The position numbers and the translations under genes were made by a program. Below the pieces are notes generated by a model. That model worked only from the letters and a program-made list of their open reading frames with translations. It ran no database searches and was not told the DNA's origin. Shown here piece after piece: positions 1-9,140 of a DNA stretch of 64,000 bases. Numbering within the stretch: position 1 is the first letter of the stretch; the number at the start of each line of letters is the position of its first letter. Source of the DNA: Thalassospira profundimaris (GTDB lineage Bacteria; Pseudomonadota; Alphaproteobacteria; Rhodospirillales; Thalassospiraceae); contig NZ_JPWI01000001.1 of assembly GCF_003326795.1 (NCBI RefSeq), positions 496,001 through 560,000 of the forward strand, given 5' to 3'.

Positions 1-692
1 ATGGTAAAGCCGTCTTCGCGTTCCTCTGAAACTTCAAAGTCGCAAAATACCGGGGCATTGATCGCGTTGGCACGGGTGACAAGCGTGTTAAAGGCTTCAA
101 GCATCTGCGGGGCAAGAATGCTGATCACGCCCGGTTTCATGATCCCGGCCTTTTCAAAGGCGATCTTGGCGATGGTGTCGCCAAGGAAGCCCTGATGATC
201 AAGCGAGATCGGCGTGATCACGGTGGTCGCCGGTTTATCAATCACGTTCGATGCATCAACACGCCCGCCCAGCCCGGTTTCAAGGATGAGCACATCGGCC
301 GGAACCCGCGCAAAGGCAAGAAAGGCTGCGGCCTGTGTGATTTCGAAAAATGTGATGGATTCGCCGTTATTGACCGTCTCGACTTCTTCAAGCAGGTCGC
401 AAAGGGCGTCTTCGGAAATCATTTCACCGGCAAGGGTGATGCGTTCATGAAACCGCACAAGATGCGGGGATGTCGAACAATGTACCCGCAATCCGGCGGC
501 CTCATAGATGGCGCGCAGATATGCCTGGGTGGAGCCCTTGCCGTTGGTGCCCGCCAGATGGATTACCGGCGGCAACGAAAGATGCGGATTACCCAGCTTT
601 TCAAGAAGCCGGGTAATCCGCCCTAGCGAAAGATCAATGACTTTCGGGTGCAGCTTGCCAAGGCGAGCAAGAATTGCGTCGCTTCGGGCCAA
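1..692 (-). CDS. folC: Dihydrofolate/folylpolyglutamate synthase, N-terminal part (cut by window edge)
   Basis: Cytoplasmic ATP-dependent ligase that adds glutamate to dihydropteroate or reduced folates. About 230 N-terminal residues are visible and the frame runs off the left edge without a stop. The P-loop GTNGKGST lies near residues 48-55, and the family motif LETGLGGRVDA near 138-147. The start is inferred as TTG at 692: it is the first usable start after the accD stop (694-696), the two are separated by one base, and the frame is open and conserved from that point (MARSDAILARLGKLHP). The tight spacing implies translational coupling with accD. The accD-folC order is common in alphaproteobacteria. 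Confidence 0.9.
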   Translation of the reverse strand, partial: MARSDAILARLGKLHPKVIDLSLGRITRLLEKLGNPHLSLPPVIHLAGTNGKGSTQAYLRAIYEAAGLRVHCSTSPHLVRFHERITLAGEMISEDALCDLLEEVETVNNGESITFFEITQAAAFLAFARVPADVLILETGLGGRVDASNVIDKPATTVITPISLDHQGFLGDTIAKIAFEKAGIMKPGVISILAPQMLEAFNTLVTRANAINAPVFCDFEVSEEREDGFT

Positions 693-693
693 G

Positions 694-1620
694 TTACTTA
701 TCCGCACTCGGGGTCTTGGATTTGGAAGCCTTGCCTTTGGCATCCTTGATCGGAACGATACTTGCACCCGGTTTGGTGCGGCGGATCATGTCGATCAGAC
801 GGCCAAAGGTCGCGTTGAGTTCATTACGCGGGACAACCATATCAACCATGCCGTGTTCCAGAAGATATTCGGCAGTCTGGAAATCATCGGGCAGCTTTTC
901 GCGGATGGTGCTTTCGATCACGCGGCGACCGGCAAAGCCGATCTGTGCGCCCGGTTCGGCAATCTGGATATCGCCCAGCATCGCAAAGGATGCCGAAACG
1001 CCACCGGTGGTCGGATCGGTCAGGAGCACGAAATAGGGCAGGCCCTTTTCCTTGACCTTTTCGATCGCGGCCGTGGTACGCGCCATCTGCATCAGGCTGA
1101 GAATGCCTTCCTGCATACGGGCACCGCCCGATGCCGGAACGATGATCAGTGCCGCATCCTGAACCGTTGCCAGTTCGGCCGCGGCAACAATGCCTTCGCC
1201 AACCGCGATGCCCATCGACCCGCCCATGAAGGAGAAGTCGAAAACGGCAATGACGGTCGGATGACCACCGACCTCGCCATGGGCCACCGCCAGCGCATCC
1301 TTGTAGGTTGCTTTGGCCTGTGCGGCTTTGAGGCGTTCGGTGTATTTTTTCTGATCGCGGAATTTCAGCGGATCGACCGGAACATTCGGCAGTTCGATGG
1401 TCTGGTATTTGCCACCATCAAACAGGAGCTCAAGACGGTCCTTGGCGGAAATCCGCATGTGATGTCCGCAATGCTGGCAAACATGATTGTTCTTTGCCAG
1501 ATCACGGTGAAAGATCATCTGTTCGCACGATTTGCATTTGTGCCAAAGGTTCTCTGGCACATCTGGACGACGAACGAGTTTCTGAATCTTTGGACGGACG
1601 AATTCAGTCAGCCACGACAT
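694..1620 (-). CDS. accD: Acetyl-CoA carboxylase carboxyltransferase subunit beta
   Basis: Beta subunit of the carboxyltransferase that moves CO2 from biotin-carrier protein to acetyl-CoA, making malonyl-CoA for fatty acid synthesis. The 308 residues match the family. A four-cysteine zinc ribbon is visible at about residues 27-49 (CKSC and CQHC pairs), followed by the crotonase-fold domain with GGSMGIAVGEG and the PTTGGVSASFA segment that helps bind CoA. The C-terminal ~25 residues are Lys/Ser-rich and look disordered. It lies between trpA and folC on the same strand; accA is not in the window. Confidence 0.97.
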   Translation of the reverse strand: MSWLTEFVRPKIQKLVRRPDVPENLWHKCKSCEQMIFHRDLAKNNHVCQHCGHHMRISAKDRLELLFDGGKYQTIELPNVPVDPLKFRDQKKYTERLKAAQAKATYKDALAVAHGEVGGHPTVIAVFDFSFMGGSMGIAVGEGIVAAAELATVQDAALIIVPASGGARMQEGILSLMQMARTTAAIEKVKEKGLPYFVLLTDPTTGGVSASFAMLGDIQIAEPGAQIGFAGRRVIESTIREKLPDDFQTAEYLLEHGMVDMVVPRNELNATFGRLIDMIRRTKPGASIVPIKDAKGKASKSKTPSADK

Positions 1621-1674
1621 ATCGGATACTGATCCTTGGTTCTGTCTATATCGGTTCTTTTACAAACGCCGCGC

Positions 1675-2523
1675 TCATTTGCGCGCGTTTCTGACCCCGT
1701 TTGCAAGCTCGCGCACAAGGCCGGTAACCATAGAGGCGGTCTTATCGGTGGCCTTGCCGTTTTCGTCAAGACTTTCGGCAATTTTTGATACGATTGCCGA
1801 TCCGACCACGGCGGCATCGGCCTGTTTGGCAACATCGGCGGCCTGCTCTGCCGTCTTGATGCCAAAGCCGACCGCAATCGGAAGATCGGTATGACGGCGC
1901 AGACGTGCCATCGCTTCGATAATCTGATCATTGCTGGCCGATCCGGCACCGGTGACGCCGGCAACCGAGACATAGTAAACAAAGCCCGACGTATTCTGAA
2001 CAAGTTTCGGAAGACGCTTGTCATCAGAGGTCGGGGTGGTCAGGCGAATGAACGAAAGTCCCTTTTCGACGGTCGGGACACAGAGTTCGGCATCTTCTTC
2101 GGGCGGCAGATCAACAACGATCAGGCCATCAACACCGGCATTGCGTGCATCTTCAAGGAATTCGGCAACCCCATAGATATAGATCGGGTTGTAATAGCCC
2201 ATCAGAATGATCGGCGTTTCATGATCCTGATCACGGAAACCGCGAACCAAAGACAGGGTCTTGCGCATATGCATGCCTGCGGCCAGCGCACGGTTTGATG
2301 CTTCCTGGATGGCGGGGCCATCGGCCATCGGATCGGTAAAGGGCATGCCCAGTTCGATGATGTCCGCACCTGCTTCGGGCAGGGCTTTGAGGATTTCAAA
2401 CGATGCTTCCGGGTCCGGATCACCTGCGGTGATAAAGGTCACAAGACCTGCGCGGCCTTCTTCCTTGAGCTTGGCAAAACGTTTGGCGATGCGGTCCTTG
2501 CCGCCGATGATAGCGTCGCTCAC
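1675..2523 (-). CDS. trpA: Tryptophan synthase alpha subunit
   Basis: Cleaves indole-3-glycerol phosphate to indole and glyceraldehyde 3-phosphate; indole is channelled to TrpB. The 282-residue TIM barrel shows the signature [18 protein letters not shown] with catalytic Glu near residue 57, and the Asp in the DLPPEE segment. The GFGI and GSAIV phosphate-binding loops are present near the C-terminus. The start is GTG at 2523, and its GTGA overlaps the trpB stop by four bases, so translation is coupled to trpB as expected for an alpha-beta complex. Confidence 0.97.
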   Translation of the reverse strand: MSDAIIGGKDRIAKRFAKLKEEGRAGLVTFITAGDPDPEASFEILKALPEAGADIIELGMPFTDPMADGPAIQEASNRALAAGMHMRKTLSLVRGFRDQDHETPIILMGYYNPIYIYGVAEFLEDARNAGVDGLIVVDLPPEEDAELCVPTVEKGLSFIRLTTPTSDDKRLPKLVQNTSGFVYYVSVAGVTGAGSASNDQIIEAMARLRRHTDLPIAVGFGIKTAEQAADVAKQADAAVVGSAIVSKIAESLDENGKATDKTASMVTGLVRELANGVRNARK

Positions 2524-3743
2524 AATTTAACTCCCAGTGCTTCGGCCACGGTAAAGATGTCCTTGTCACCCCGGCCACTCAGACACATGAGGATGATTTT
2601 GTCCTTGCCCATTTTCGGTGCTTCTTTCATCACCTGCGCGATGGCATGGCTGCATTCCAGTGCCGGAATGATGCCTTCAAGTTCCGAACACAGTTTGAAG
2701 GCCGCAAGGGCTTCCTTGTCGCCAATCGGCTCGTAACGGGCACGCCCGATATCCTTGAGCCAGCTGTGTTCCGGGCCGATGCCCGGATAATCAAGACCGG
2801 CCGAAATCGAGTCGGCTTCCTTGATCTGGCCATCGTCATCCATCAGAAGATAGGTGCGGTTGCCATGCAGAACGCCCGGCTTGCCGGCCGACAGGCTGGC
2901 GGCATGTTTGCCGGTATGAATGCCGTGACCGGCGGCTTCGACGCCAACCACTTCGACATCCTTGTCATCAAGGAACGGGTGGAACAGGCCAATGGCATTT
3001 GATCCGCCACCAACGGCTGCAATGACCTGATCGGGCAGGCGGCCTTCGGCTTCAAGGATCTGTTCCTTGGCTTCGTTGCCAATCACCGACTGGAAATCAC
3101 GAACCAGTTCCGGATAGGGATGCGGACCGGCCGCTGTTCCGATGATGTAGAAGGTATCTTCGACATTGGTCACCCAGTCGCGAAGCGCTTCGTTCATCGC
3201 GTCTTTCAGCGAACAGGAACCCGAGACAACCGGTTTGACTTCAGCACCGAGCAAACGCATGCGGAACACGTTGGGCGACTGGCGTTCGATATCCTTGGAA
3301 CCCATGTAAACCGTGCAGGGCAGGCCAAAGCGTGCGCAAACGGTCGCGGTGGCAACACCATGCTGACCGGCGCCGGTTTCGGCGATGATGCGGGTTTTGC
3401 CCATGCGCTTGGCCAAAAGGATCTGGCCGATGCAGTTATTGATCTTGTGCGCGCCGGTATGGTTGAGGTCCTCGCGCTTGAAATAGATCTTTGCACCGCC
3501 GAGTTCCTCGGTCAGGCGTTCGGCGAAATAAAGCGGGTTCGCACGGCCAACATAATGACGGAGATAGTAATCCATCTCCTTTTTGAAGGCAGGGTCGCTT
3601 TTGGCGTCTTTGTAAGCCTGTTCGAGCTCAAGGATCAGCGGCATCAGGGTTTCGGCGACAAAACGGCCGCCAAAATTGCCAAAATGTCCGTCCGGATCCG
3701 GCAGAGCGCGGTAGCTGTTGAGCGTAGGCGATGAAGACGTCAT
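2520..3743 (-). CDS. trpB: Tryptophan synthase beta subunit
   Basis: PLP enzyme that condenses indole with serine to make tryptophan. The ATG at 3743 ([16 protein letters not shown]) is preferred to an upstream in-frame start at 3776 because GGGGAA sits just upstream and the protein is then 407 residues, the usual TrpB length. The PLP lysine lies in [14 protein letters not shown], and the catalytic Glu in [17 protein letters not shown] binds the PLP phosphate. trpF, commonly next to trpB in alphaproteobacteria, is absent here; no trp leader peptide or attenuator was recognised upstream. Confidence 0.97.
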   Translation of the reverse strand: MTSSSPTLNSYRALPDPDGHFGNFGGRFVAETLMPLILELEQAYKDAKSDPAFKKEMDYYLRHYVGRANPLYFAERLTEELGGAKIYFKREDLNHTGAHKINNCIGQILLAKRMGKTRIIAETGAGQHGVATATVCARFGLPCTVYMGSKDIERQSPNVFRMRLLGAEVKPVVSGSCSLKDAMNEALRDWVTNVEDTFYIIGTAAGPHPYPELVRDFQSVIGNEAKEQILEAEGRLPDQVIAAVGGGSNAIGLFHPFLDDKDVEVVGVEAAGHGIHTGKHAASLSAGKPGVLHGNRTYLLMDDDGQIKEADSISAGLDYPGIGPEHSWLKDIGRARYEPIGDKEALAAFKLCSELEGIIPALECSHAIAQVMKEAPKMGKDKIILMCLSGRGDKDIFTVAEALGVKL

Positions 3744-3861
3744 GGAAGTTCCCCGTGGAATTGGCCGTGAAAGCATTCACAGCAGCAAAGGCAGACGACA
3801 GATGATTAATCCGCAGAGCTTGCGTCAGATAGGGGCGCAAAGGCCCCCGCGCAATGCTTGT

Positions 3862-3875
3862 ACTCGTTTACGAGT
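3862..3875. other. 14-bp inverted repeat between trpB and the zinc-finger gene
   Basis: ACTCGT and ACGAGT flank a 2-base centre. It lies just downstream of the zinc-finger gene (ends 3884) and 119 bases upstream of the trpB start. It could be a weak terminator for the former or an operator for the latter. There is no adjacent T-run, so neither is established. Confidence 0.3.
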
Positions 3876-3883
3876 GCGGCAGA

Positions 3884-4063
3884 TCAATGTGCTGCGTGAT
3901 CAGCCTGGGATTTGTCGAAGATATATTTTTTTGAGCAGTACGGGCAGACCACCTCGCCCTTGTCCTCGAGATTGAGGTAAACCGTCGGGTGGCCGAGGTG
4001 ACCTTTACCGCCGTCGCAGGCAACATTCAGGGTGCCGACTTTGATTTCTTCGGTGATCTTCAT
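3884..4063 (-). CDS. Small zinc-finger (zf-CHCC, NDUFS6-like) protein
   Basis: A 59-residue protein starting MKITEEIKVGT. It has a Cys-His-Cys-Cys arrangement (ACDGG, LGHP, VCPYC) typical of the zf-CHCC family, which is related to the mitochondrial complex I accessory subunit NDUFS6. The ATG at 4063 is preferred over a longer in-frame start at 4135 because similarity to the family begins there and the preceding residues are low-complexity and basic. The bacterial role of the family is not well defined; linkage to respiratory complex I would be inference. It is a single gene upstream of and co-directional with trpB. Confidence 0.8.
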   Translation of the reverse strand: MKITEEIKVGTLNVACDGGKGHLGHPTVYLNLEDKGEVVCPYCSKKYIFDKSQADHAAH

Positions 4064-4258
4064 ATATCCAGTTCCAAGTTTGCCTGTTTCAGGCTTGTGT
4101 GACCATCGGGATTGGCCGCGTGCTGTGCTTTGCATTGACCCCGGTTTCCCGGGAATGATACCGATTGGGCATATTCAATCAATACTTCCGCATACGCTTG
4201 GCGCCCCATCGTCTTAGCGCAAACAGACGACGCGGAAAAGAGTGGAGATCACTGACTT

Positions 4259-5221
4259 ATGACAGCAATGCCCGACTATGCCATCGAAGTCGAAGGCTTG
4301 ACCAAGATCTACAAGGGGTCAAATGGTGAAAAACTGGCCCTTGATAATGTTTCGCTGAAAATTCCCCGTGGCTCGTTTTTCGCCCTTCTGGGGCCGAACG
4401 GGGCCGGAAAATCTACCTTTATCAACATTCTGGCCGGTCTTGTCACCAAGACCAGCGGGACGGCAAAAATCTGGGGCTATGATATCGAAGCCCAGATGCG
4501 TGCCGCACGCTGTGCCATCGGGATCGTGCCTCAGGAACTGAACCTTGATGCATTTTTCACCCCGCGTCAGGTGATGGAATTGCAGGCAGGTCTTTATGGC
4601 GTGCCCAAACCGGAACGCCGCACGGACGAGATTCTGGCCGCTCTTGGCCTGTCTGACAAGGCAGACTCGCACGCAAGATCGCTTTCGGGCGGGATGCGTC
4701 GCCGCCTTCTGGTCGGCAAGGCAATGGTTCATACCCCGCCGGTTCTGGTTCTTGATGAACCGACCGCCGGTGTCGATATCGAACTGCGCCAGCAGCTTTG
4801 GGCCTATGTCAAAAAGCTTAACGAAGCCGGTGTGACGATCATTCTGACCACCCATTACCTTGAAGAAGCCGAAGAACTTTGTGATGAAATCGCGATCATC
4901 AACAAGGGCAATGTCATTGCCCATGAAGACAAGCGCACCCTGCTGCGCCGGATTGATCACAAGACGCTGGTTCTGACGGTGAATAACGAGCTTAATGCCG
5001 TGCCCGATGTCTTTGCCCCGTGGGGGGGAGAACTGAAATCGGAAAACCAGATCGCCCTTCACTATCGCCCGAGCAACACCCAGATGGCCGAAATCCTTCA
5101 GGCCGTTCAGGGCAGCGGTCTTGCGATCAAGGATCTGTCAACCGAGGAAGGCGATCTTGAAGACATCTTCCTGATGCTGACCCGCGATAATGACAAGCTC
5201 CGCGCCGGACAGGCTGCGTGA
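4259..5221 (+). CDS. ABC-2-type exporter ATP-binding protein, no permease alongside
   Basis: A 320-residue cytoplasmic ATPase of the CcmA/YadG drug- or polysaccharide-export class. Walker A is GPNGAGKST (about residues 43-51), the signature is LSGGMRRRL, Walker B is VLVLDEPTAG, and the switch His is in TTHYLEEAEE. An ~80-residue C-terminal extension follows the nucleotide-binding domain. GGAG lies 11 bases upstream of ATG 4259. Such ATPases normally pair with a membrane permease encoded next to them, but a strong terminator follows at once and no permease is within 5 kb, so the partner must be elsewhere. Confidence 0.9.
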   Translation: MTAMPDYAIEVEGLTKIYKGSNGEKLALDNVSLKIPRGSFFALLGPNGAGKSTFINILAGLVTKTSGTAKIWGYDIEAQMRAARCAIGIVPQELNLDAFFTPRQVMELQAGLYGVPKPERRTDEILAALGLSDKADSHARSLSGGMRRRLLVGKAMVHTPPVLVLDEPTAGVDIELRQQLWAYVKKLNEAGVTIILTTHYLEEAEELCDEIAIINKGNVIAHEDKRTLLRRIDHKTLVLTVNNELNAVPDVFAPWGGELKSENQIALHYRPSNTQMAEILQAVQGSGLAIKDLSTEEGDLEDIFLMLTRDNDKLRAGQAA

Positions 5222-5260
5222 TTAGCATCAGCCGTCTGTCCTTGCTGGCATGATTTTGAC

Positions 5261-5289
5261 AAAACCCCGCAATTTCTTGCGGGGTTTTT
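5261..5289 (+). terminator. Rho-independent terminator after the ABC ATPase
   Basis: AAAACCCCGC and GCGGGGTTTT form a 10-bp stem around an 8-base loop, followed by a T-run. It ends transcription of the ATPase gene 40 bases after its stop. Confidence 0.9.
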
Positions 5290-5361
5290 CATTTTGGCCT
5301 TAACTGTCTGAACAGATTTTTGAAATCGGCTTACCCGTTTGTTTTGTTGGTGTTCCCCTTG

Positions 5362-6330
5362 ATGATCCGATCGCTTTGGCGCTTCTGTGCGACCTGTCTT
5401 TTGATGACGGGTCTGACGGCCTGTGCGCCGACGATCAAACCTGCGGGGCCGCCGGTTGCCACAACTGCGCTGGGGCCAGATGTTTTTCGCACCAGTGACG
5501 GTACCGGGCTTGCCCTGCAACATTGGGGTGATATCGAGCATCCCGATGCGGTGATCCTTGCCCTGCACGGGATGGGGGATTACGCCAATGCCTTTATGGA
5601 GCTGGGCGATGCCATCGGCCCGGCGGGGATTGCGGTTTATGCCTTTGACCAGCGCGGTTTCGGGCGCAGTCCGTCGCGTCCGTTCTGGGCGGGCATCAAT
5701 ACCATGGTCAATGATGCCAGCGATGCCCTGGGGCTTTTGCGGGCAAAATATCCGCAAACGCCGATCTATCTTCTGGGGAATTCGATGGGCGGTGCGGTTG
5801 CCATTGTGACCGCGGCCAGTCGCGGGCATCTGATGGATGGTTTGATCCTTGTGGCGCCCGCAGTCTGGAACCGTGACATGATGCCATGGTATCAGACCGC
5901 CCCGCTTGCCATCATTTCGCACAGCCTGCCCTGGTTACCCCTGACCGGGAGGGGGCTTGATATCTGGCCGTCTGACAATATCGAGATGCTTCGCCGTTTG
6001 TCGCGCGATCCCCATATGATGTCTGCGGTTCGGGTTGATCTGATTGCCGGTATTGCCGACCTGATGGATCTGGCGCGCAGGCGGGCACGCGACATCAGGG
6101 TTCCGACCCTGTTGCTGTCAGGCAAGCAGGATCAGGTCATTCCGCCTGACGCGGTCGCGGCCCTTGATCGTGATTTATCCCAGACACAATTGGTGTCCTA
6201 TCACCGTTGCCTGTATGATGCGGGATATCACATGTTGCTGCGTGATCTGAACGGGCCGGTGGTGATCGGGGATATCCGCCGCTGGGTTGCACGCACTTCC
6301 GCAGAAAATTATTCCTGCACGCAATCATGA
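5362..6330 (+). CDS. Alpha/beta-hydrolase lipoprotein (serine aminopeptidase/monoacylglycerol lipase-like)
   Basis: A 322-residue predicted lipoprotein: a hydrophobic N-terminus ends in the lipobox LTAC, with the acylated Cys at residue 21. The ATG at 5362 is chosen because it yields a normal signal peptide; an in-frame start at 5320 adds 14 hydrophobic residues. The fold shows the oxyanion HGMGD loop, nucleophile elbow GNSMGG (Ser near 141), Asp in SGKQDQVIP and His in AGYHMLL, a complete catalytic triad of the Hydrolase_4 family. Substrate is unknown; lipids or monoglycerides at the envelope are likely. It is followed by the cyclase-like gene with 131 bases between. Confidence 0.85.
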   Translation: MIRSLWRFCATCLLMTGLTACAPTIKPAGPPVATTALGPDVFRTSDGTGLALQHWGDIEHPDAVILALHGMGDYANAFMELGDAIGPAGIAVYAFDQRGFGRSPSRPFWAGINTMVNDASDALGLLRAKYPQTPIYLLGNSMGGAVAIVTAASRGHLMDGLILVAPAVWNRDMMPWYQTAPLAIISHSLPWLPLTGRGLDIWPSDNIEMLRRLSRDPHMMSAVRVDLIAGIADLMDLARRRARDIRVPTLLLSGKQDQVIPPDAVAALDRDLSQTQLVSYHRCLYDAGYHMLLRDLNGPVVIGDIRRWVARTSAENYSCTQS

Positions 6331-6461
6331 TTGCTTTTTGACCGTTGATCGGTGATCAGGTAGCATTTTTAATCGGTTGCGGGGCATTTCGCGGGTTGTC
6401 TAAACGCGTTGGAACCCCGATATGCCAGCAATAAACGGATTTTCGGAGGATCAGGACCGGC

Positions 6462-8198
6462 ATGCTAAGGACCATTCGGGCAAAGTTCCTGGGTGTCGCG
6501 GCCTTTTTTGTCGTGTGGCTTTTTGTGGCGACCGGTTTCTCGGTGATCCAGTCCCTTGGCATTAATGGCGATCTTGAAGCGGTGTCGCGCTATGTCACAC
6601 CGGTCAAGGATGCGCTTTCCGATGTTCGCGTCCGTCAGCTTGAACAGATTTCGCTTCTGGATCGCTATATGCGCGTGGTCGAAAATGACGGACCGCATGC
6701 GCCGCTTCTCAATGGTATCGAGATCGAGATTGCGGCCAAGCAAGCCCAGATCGAGCAGGCCTTCCGCAAGACCTTTACCTTTGCTGCCCTTGGCCGGGCG
6801 CAGGCATCAAGCCATTTTGAAAACGGGGTCTTGCTTGATCTTGATGTGCGGATGCGTGAATTCGCCGATGTTTCCGCGCAGTTTTCACTGGGTATGGAAC
6901 GGTTGCTCAGCCGGGTGGGGGATGGCGACCTTATGGATGCCCAGCGGCAGGAAAATATCGTCCGTGGCCTTCATCGCAATATCGTCCTTGATCTGCGCAA
7001 CGAGATCTTGCGCCTTGAAAAATATGCCGCTGATACGGTCGAAAGTGTTTCGCGCAGCGAGGATTTCCTGATTCAGGCCGAATTCATCATGATGCTGGGC
7101 GCGGTGATTATCGGTGTGTCGCTGGCCTATTATATGGCCCATGCGGTGGTGGTGGCTGTCCGCAAAACCACCAATGCGCTTAACGATATTCAGTCGGGCA
7201 AGCTCGACACCAGCCTTGATTTCAAGGGCAAGGGGGATTTCGCCCGTCTTGCCGATGCCTTTAACCGCATGTCGCGCGAATTGCGGGTGCGGTTCCGGAT
7301 GCGCGAACGGTTTGGCAAATATGTTGATCCCAAGGTGATCAACAATCTGATCAATCAGGAAACCGCGCTTGAAAACTCCGAAAAGCGTGTAATGACCGTC
7401 AGTGTCGTCAATCTGACCGGGTTTGACTGGCTGGCCGAACATACGCCGCCAGAAAAACTGGTCGATTTCCTGAATGACTATCTGACCGCAATGACCGAAC
7501 CGATTTCAAACCATAGCGGCATCATCGACAATTTCGTCGGTGACCGGGTGATCGGTTTTTGGGGCCCGCCGTTTTGCGGGGAAAATGCCCATGCCCGTCA
7601 TGCCTGTCAGGCCGCGCTTGAACAGGTTGCGCGCTTTAACGCGCTCAAGACCAAATATGCCGATCTGATTGGTGATCATGGTCTTGATATCCGGATCGGG
7701 ATTGCAACCGGCGAGGTGGTTGTGGGATCGATCGGTACGGATAAATCACGGGCCTATACGGTGGTTGGCGATTGTGTGAACTATGCCAACCGTCTGGAAA
7801 AGGCCAACCGGGTTTATGGCACGCGCATTCTGGCATCCCATGAAACCGCCAATATGGCCGCAGGCGAGATCGAAATGCGCGATCTTGATCATGTGGTGCT
7901 TCTGGGCACGGAGCATGTGGTTTACCTCTACGAGGTTCTTGCCCCTGGCGGTCAGCTTTCCGACGAACGGCGCGACTGGCGGTCCAAATATGAAACCGCG
8001 ATGACCCATTACCGCGAAGGGGCGTTTGACAAGGCCAAACCGCTTTACGAGGCGGTTCTGGAATTTGATCACAGCGACTTTGCCGCCCAGCTGATGATGA
8101 ACCGGATGGAACGCCTGCAACGCCGCGAACAGGACCGTGAATGGAACGGCACCTGGATCGTGCGCGACCCCTATGACCGGCGTGATGTTGAAAGCTGA
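6462..8198 (+). CDS. Membrane receptor with HAMP and class III nucleotidyl cyclase-like domain (altered active site)
   Basis: A 578-residue inner-membrane protein. A first membrane helix (about 10-30), a periplasmic helical sensor region, a second helix (about 207-230), a HAMP region, then a class III cyclase domain (about 305-490) and a C-terminal tail with tetratricopeptide-like character. Compared with the family pattern, the first metal Asp is Asn317 (VVNLTGF instead of xxDIxGF), the base-binding Lys is Asn357 (IIDNFVGD) and the purine Asp is Ala431 (RAYTVVGD). The second metal Asp361 and the transition-state Asn440 and Arg444 (VNYANRLE) remain. cAMP synthesis is therefore doubtful: it may be a nucleotide-binding pseudo-cyclase or have other specificity. 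GGAGGATC precedes the start. Confidence 0.85.
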   Translation: MLRTIRAKFLGVAAFFVVWLFVATGFSVIQSLGINGDLEAVSRYVTPVKDALSDVRVRQLEQISLLDRYMRVVENDGPHAPLLNGIEIEIAAKQAQIEQAFRKTFTFAALGRAQASSHFENGVLLDLDVRMREFADVSAQFSLGMERLLSRVGDGDLMDAQRQENIVRGLHRNIVLDLRNEILRLEKYAADTVESVSRSEDFLIQAEFIMMLGAVIIGVSLAYYMAHAVVVAVRKTTNALNDIQSGKLDTSLDFKGKGDFARLADAFNRMSRELRVRFRMRERFGKYVDPKVINNLINQETALENSEKRVMTVSVVNLTGFDWLAEHTPPEKLVDFLNDYLTAMTEPISNHSGIIDNFVGDRVIGFWGPPFCGENAHARHACQAALEQVARFNALKTKYADLIGDHGLDIRIGIATGEVVVGSIGTDKSRAYTVVGDCVNYANRLEKANRVYGTRILASHETANMAAGEIEMRDLDHVVLLGTEHVVYLYEVLAPGGQLSDERRDWRSKYETAMTHYREGAFDKAKPLYEAVLEFDHSDFAAQLMMNRMERLQRREQDREWNGTWIVRDPYDRRDVES

Positions 8199-8349
8199 TT
8201 GCGCTGTTCTGGCGGCAAGGTTACCTTAACCCGATACGGTGATACTGACATGATCGGACAGGGTTCAAAAACCCTTGCCCGTTCGGGCCAAAACCTGTAT
8301 CACCCATCGCACTCGGGCCACTTGATCCAGTCGTGGCACCTTATATTGC

Positions 8350-8426
8350 GCACCCGTAGCTCAGCTGGATAGAGCGTTGCCCTCCGAAGGCAAAGGCCAC
8401 AGGTTCGAATCCTGTCGGGTGCGCCA
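8350..8426 (+). tRNA. tRNA-Arg (anticodon CCG)
   Basis: A 77-base cloverleaf. The acceptor GCACCCG pairs with CGGGTGC, with discriminator G and an encoded CCA at 8424-8426. The anticodon stem is TTGCC/GGCAA with loop CTCCGAA, giving anticodon CCG, which reads the CGG arginine codon. The T-arm contains GGTTCGAATCC. No integrase or repeated 3' end lies nearby, so it shows no sign of use as an attachment site. Confidence 0.97.
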
Positions 8427-8562
8427 TTCTTCCCCGCCAAATATAACCGATTTTCAAAAAGTTGCTTTATCGGCCGGTTCCGCTCAGCTAGGAATCAATG
8501 TGATGAGTTTGCCCTGTGCCGGACCAACTGGAAAAGGGTGGTTTGATGTTTGGGGGCATACA

Positions 8563-9039
8563 ATGAAGAAGCTGTTTTTCGTTTTCACCACTCATCCGGT
8601 CTCGCTGGCGATCTGGACCATTCTGGTCATGGCTATGGTTGTGATGACCGGCTGGGCACATTTCGCAACCCTGTCTTTTGCATTTGAAGTCGGCATTTTC
8701 GATGCGGATGTGACACTTGAAGAAGACGTTGCGGTTATTCTGGTCGCGTTCGGGGTCTTCCTCGAAATGCGAGAAATGCTCACAAAACGTGGTTACGGCG
8801 CAGAAGTGGCTGAAAAGCAGCACATTCTGAACGAACTTTCCGAGCGTTACGGAGCCTATCTGCTTATCATCGGCTTGCTCATGGAAATCAACGATCAGTG
8901 CTTCGAGCCGCTTCTTGAAAATACCGGGTTTGCAGCAATTGGCGTATTGACCATGGCCTTCTTTGACGGGCTTGCGCTTGTTCTGGGCCTTGGGTTCCTT
9001 GCCAAGCTGTTTGCGCCAAACCGTTCTGCGGTGGCTTGA
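8563..9039 (+). CDS. Small integral membrane protein of unknown function
   Basis: A 158-residue protein starting MKKLFFVFTTHP with GGGGG eight bases upstream of ATG 8563. Longer in-frame starts reach back into the tRNA and are rejected. Four hydrophobic stretches are visible: about 12-32, 52-68, 95-110 and 122-145. A charged cytoplasmic-type segment (EMREMLTKRGYGAEVAEKQ) lies in the middle, and two acidic residues sit next to membrane helices (ADVTLEEDV). I recognise no family. It is monocistronic between the tRNA and the nucleosidase gene. Confidence 0.7.
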   Translation: MKKLFFVFTTHPVSLAIWTILVMAMVVMTGWAHFATLSFAFEVGIFDADVTLEEDVAVILVAFGVFLEMREMLTKRGYGAEVAEKQHILNELSERYGAYLLIIGLLMEINDQCFEPLLENTGFAAIGVLTMAFFDGLALVLGLGFLAKLFAPNRSAVA

Positions 9040-9140
9040 CCCGATCAGGAAATTTAAAGTCATTGCCTGATTTGGGGCTGCGAAAACGTGGGCCTGCCCT
9101 TAAGGTGCAGTTATTGATTTAAAAATCCGGAAGATCAGAG

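Noticed and set aside
508-1632. 374-codon plus-strand frame opposite accD
   Set aside because: accD on the other strand has clear zinc-finger and carboxyltransferase motifs; the plus frame has biased, non-protein-like composition.
3744-3883. Trp attenuator upstream of trpB
   Set aside because: No Trp-rich leader frame and no terminator/antiterminator pair is visible; only a short palindrome occurs.
8350-8426. tRNA-Arg as an integration site
   Set aside because: No integrase, no direct repeat of the tRNA 3' end and no foreign-looking genes on either side.
8377-8562. N-terminal extension of the small membrane protein into tRNA-Arg
   Set aside because: It would translate the tRNA gene; ATG 8563 has a good ribosome-binding site.
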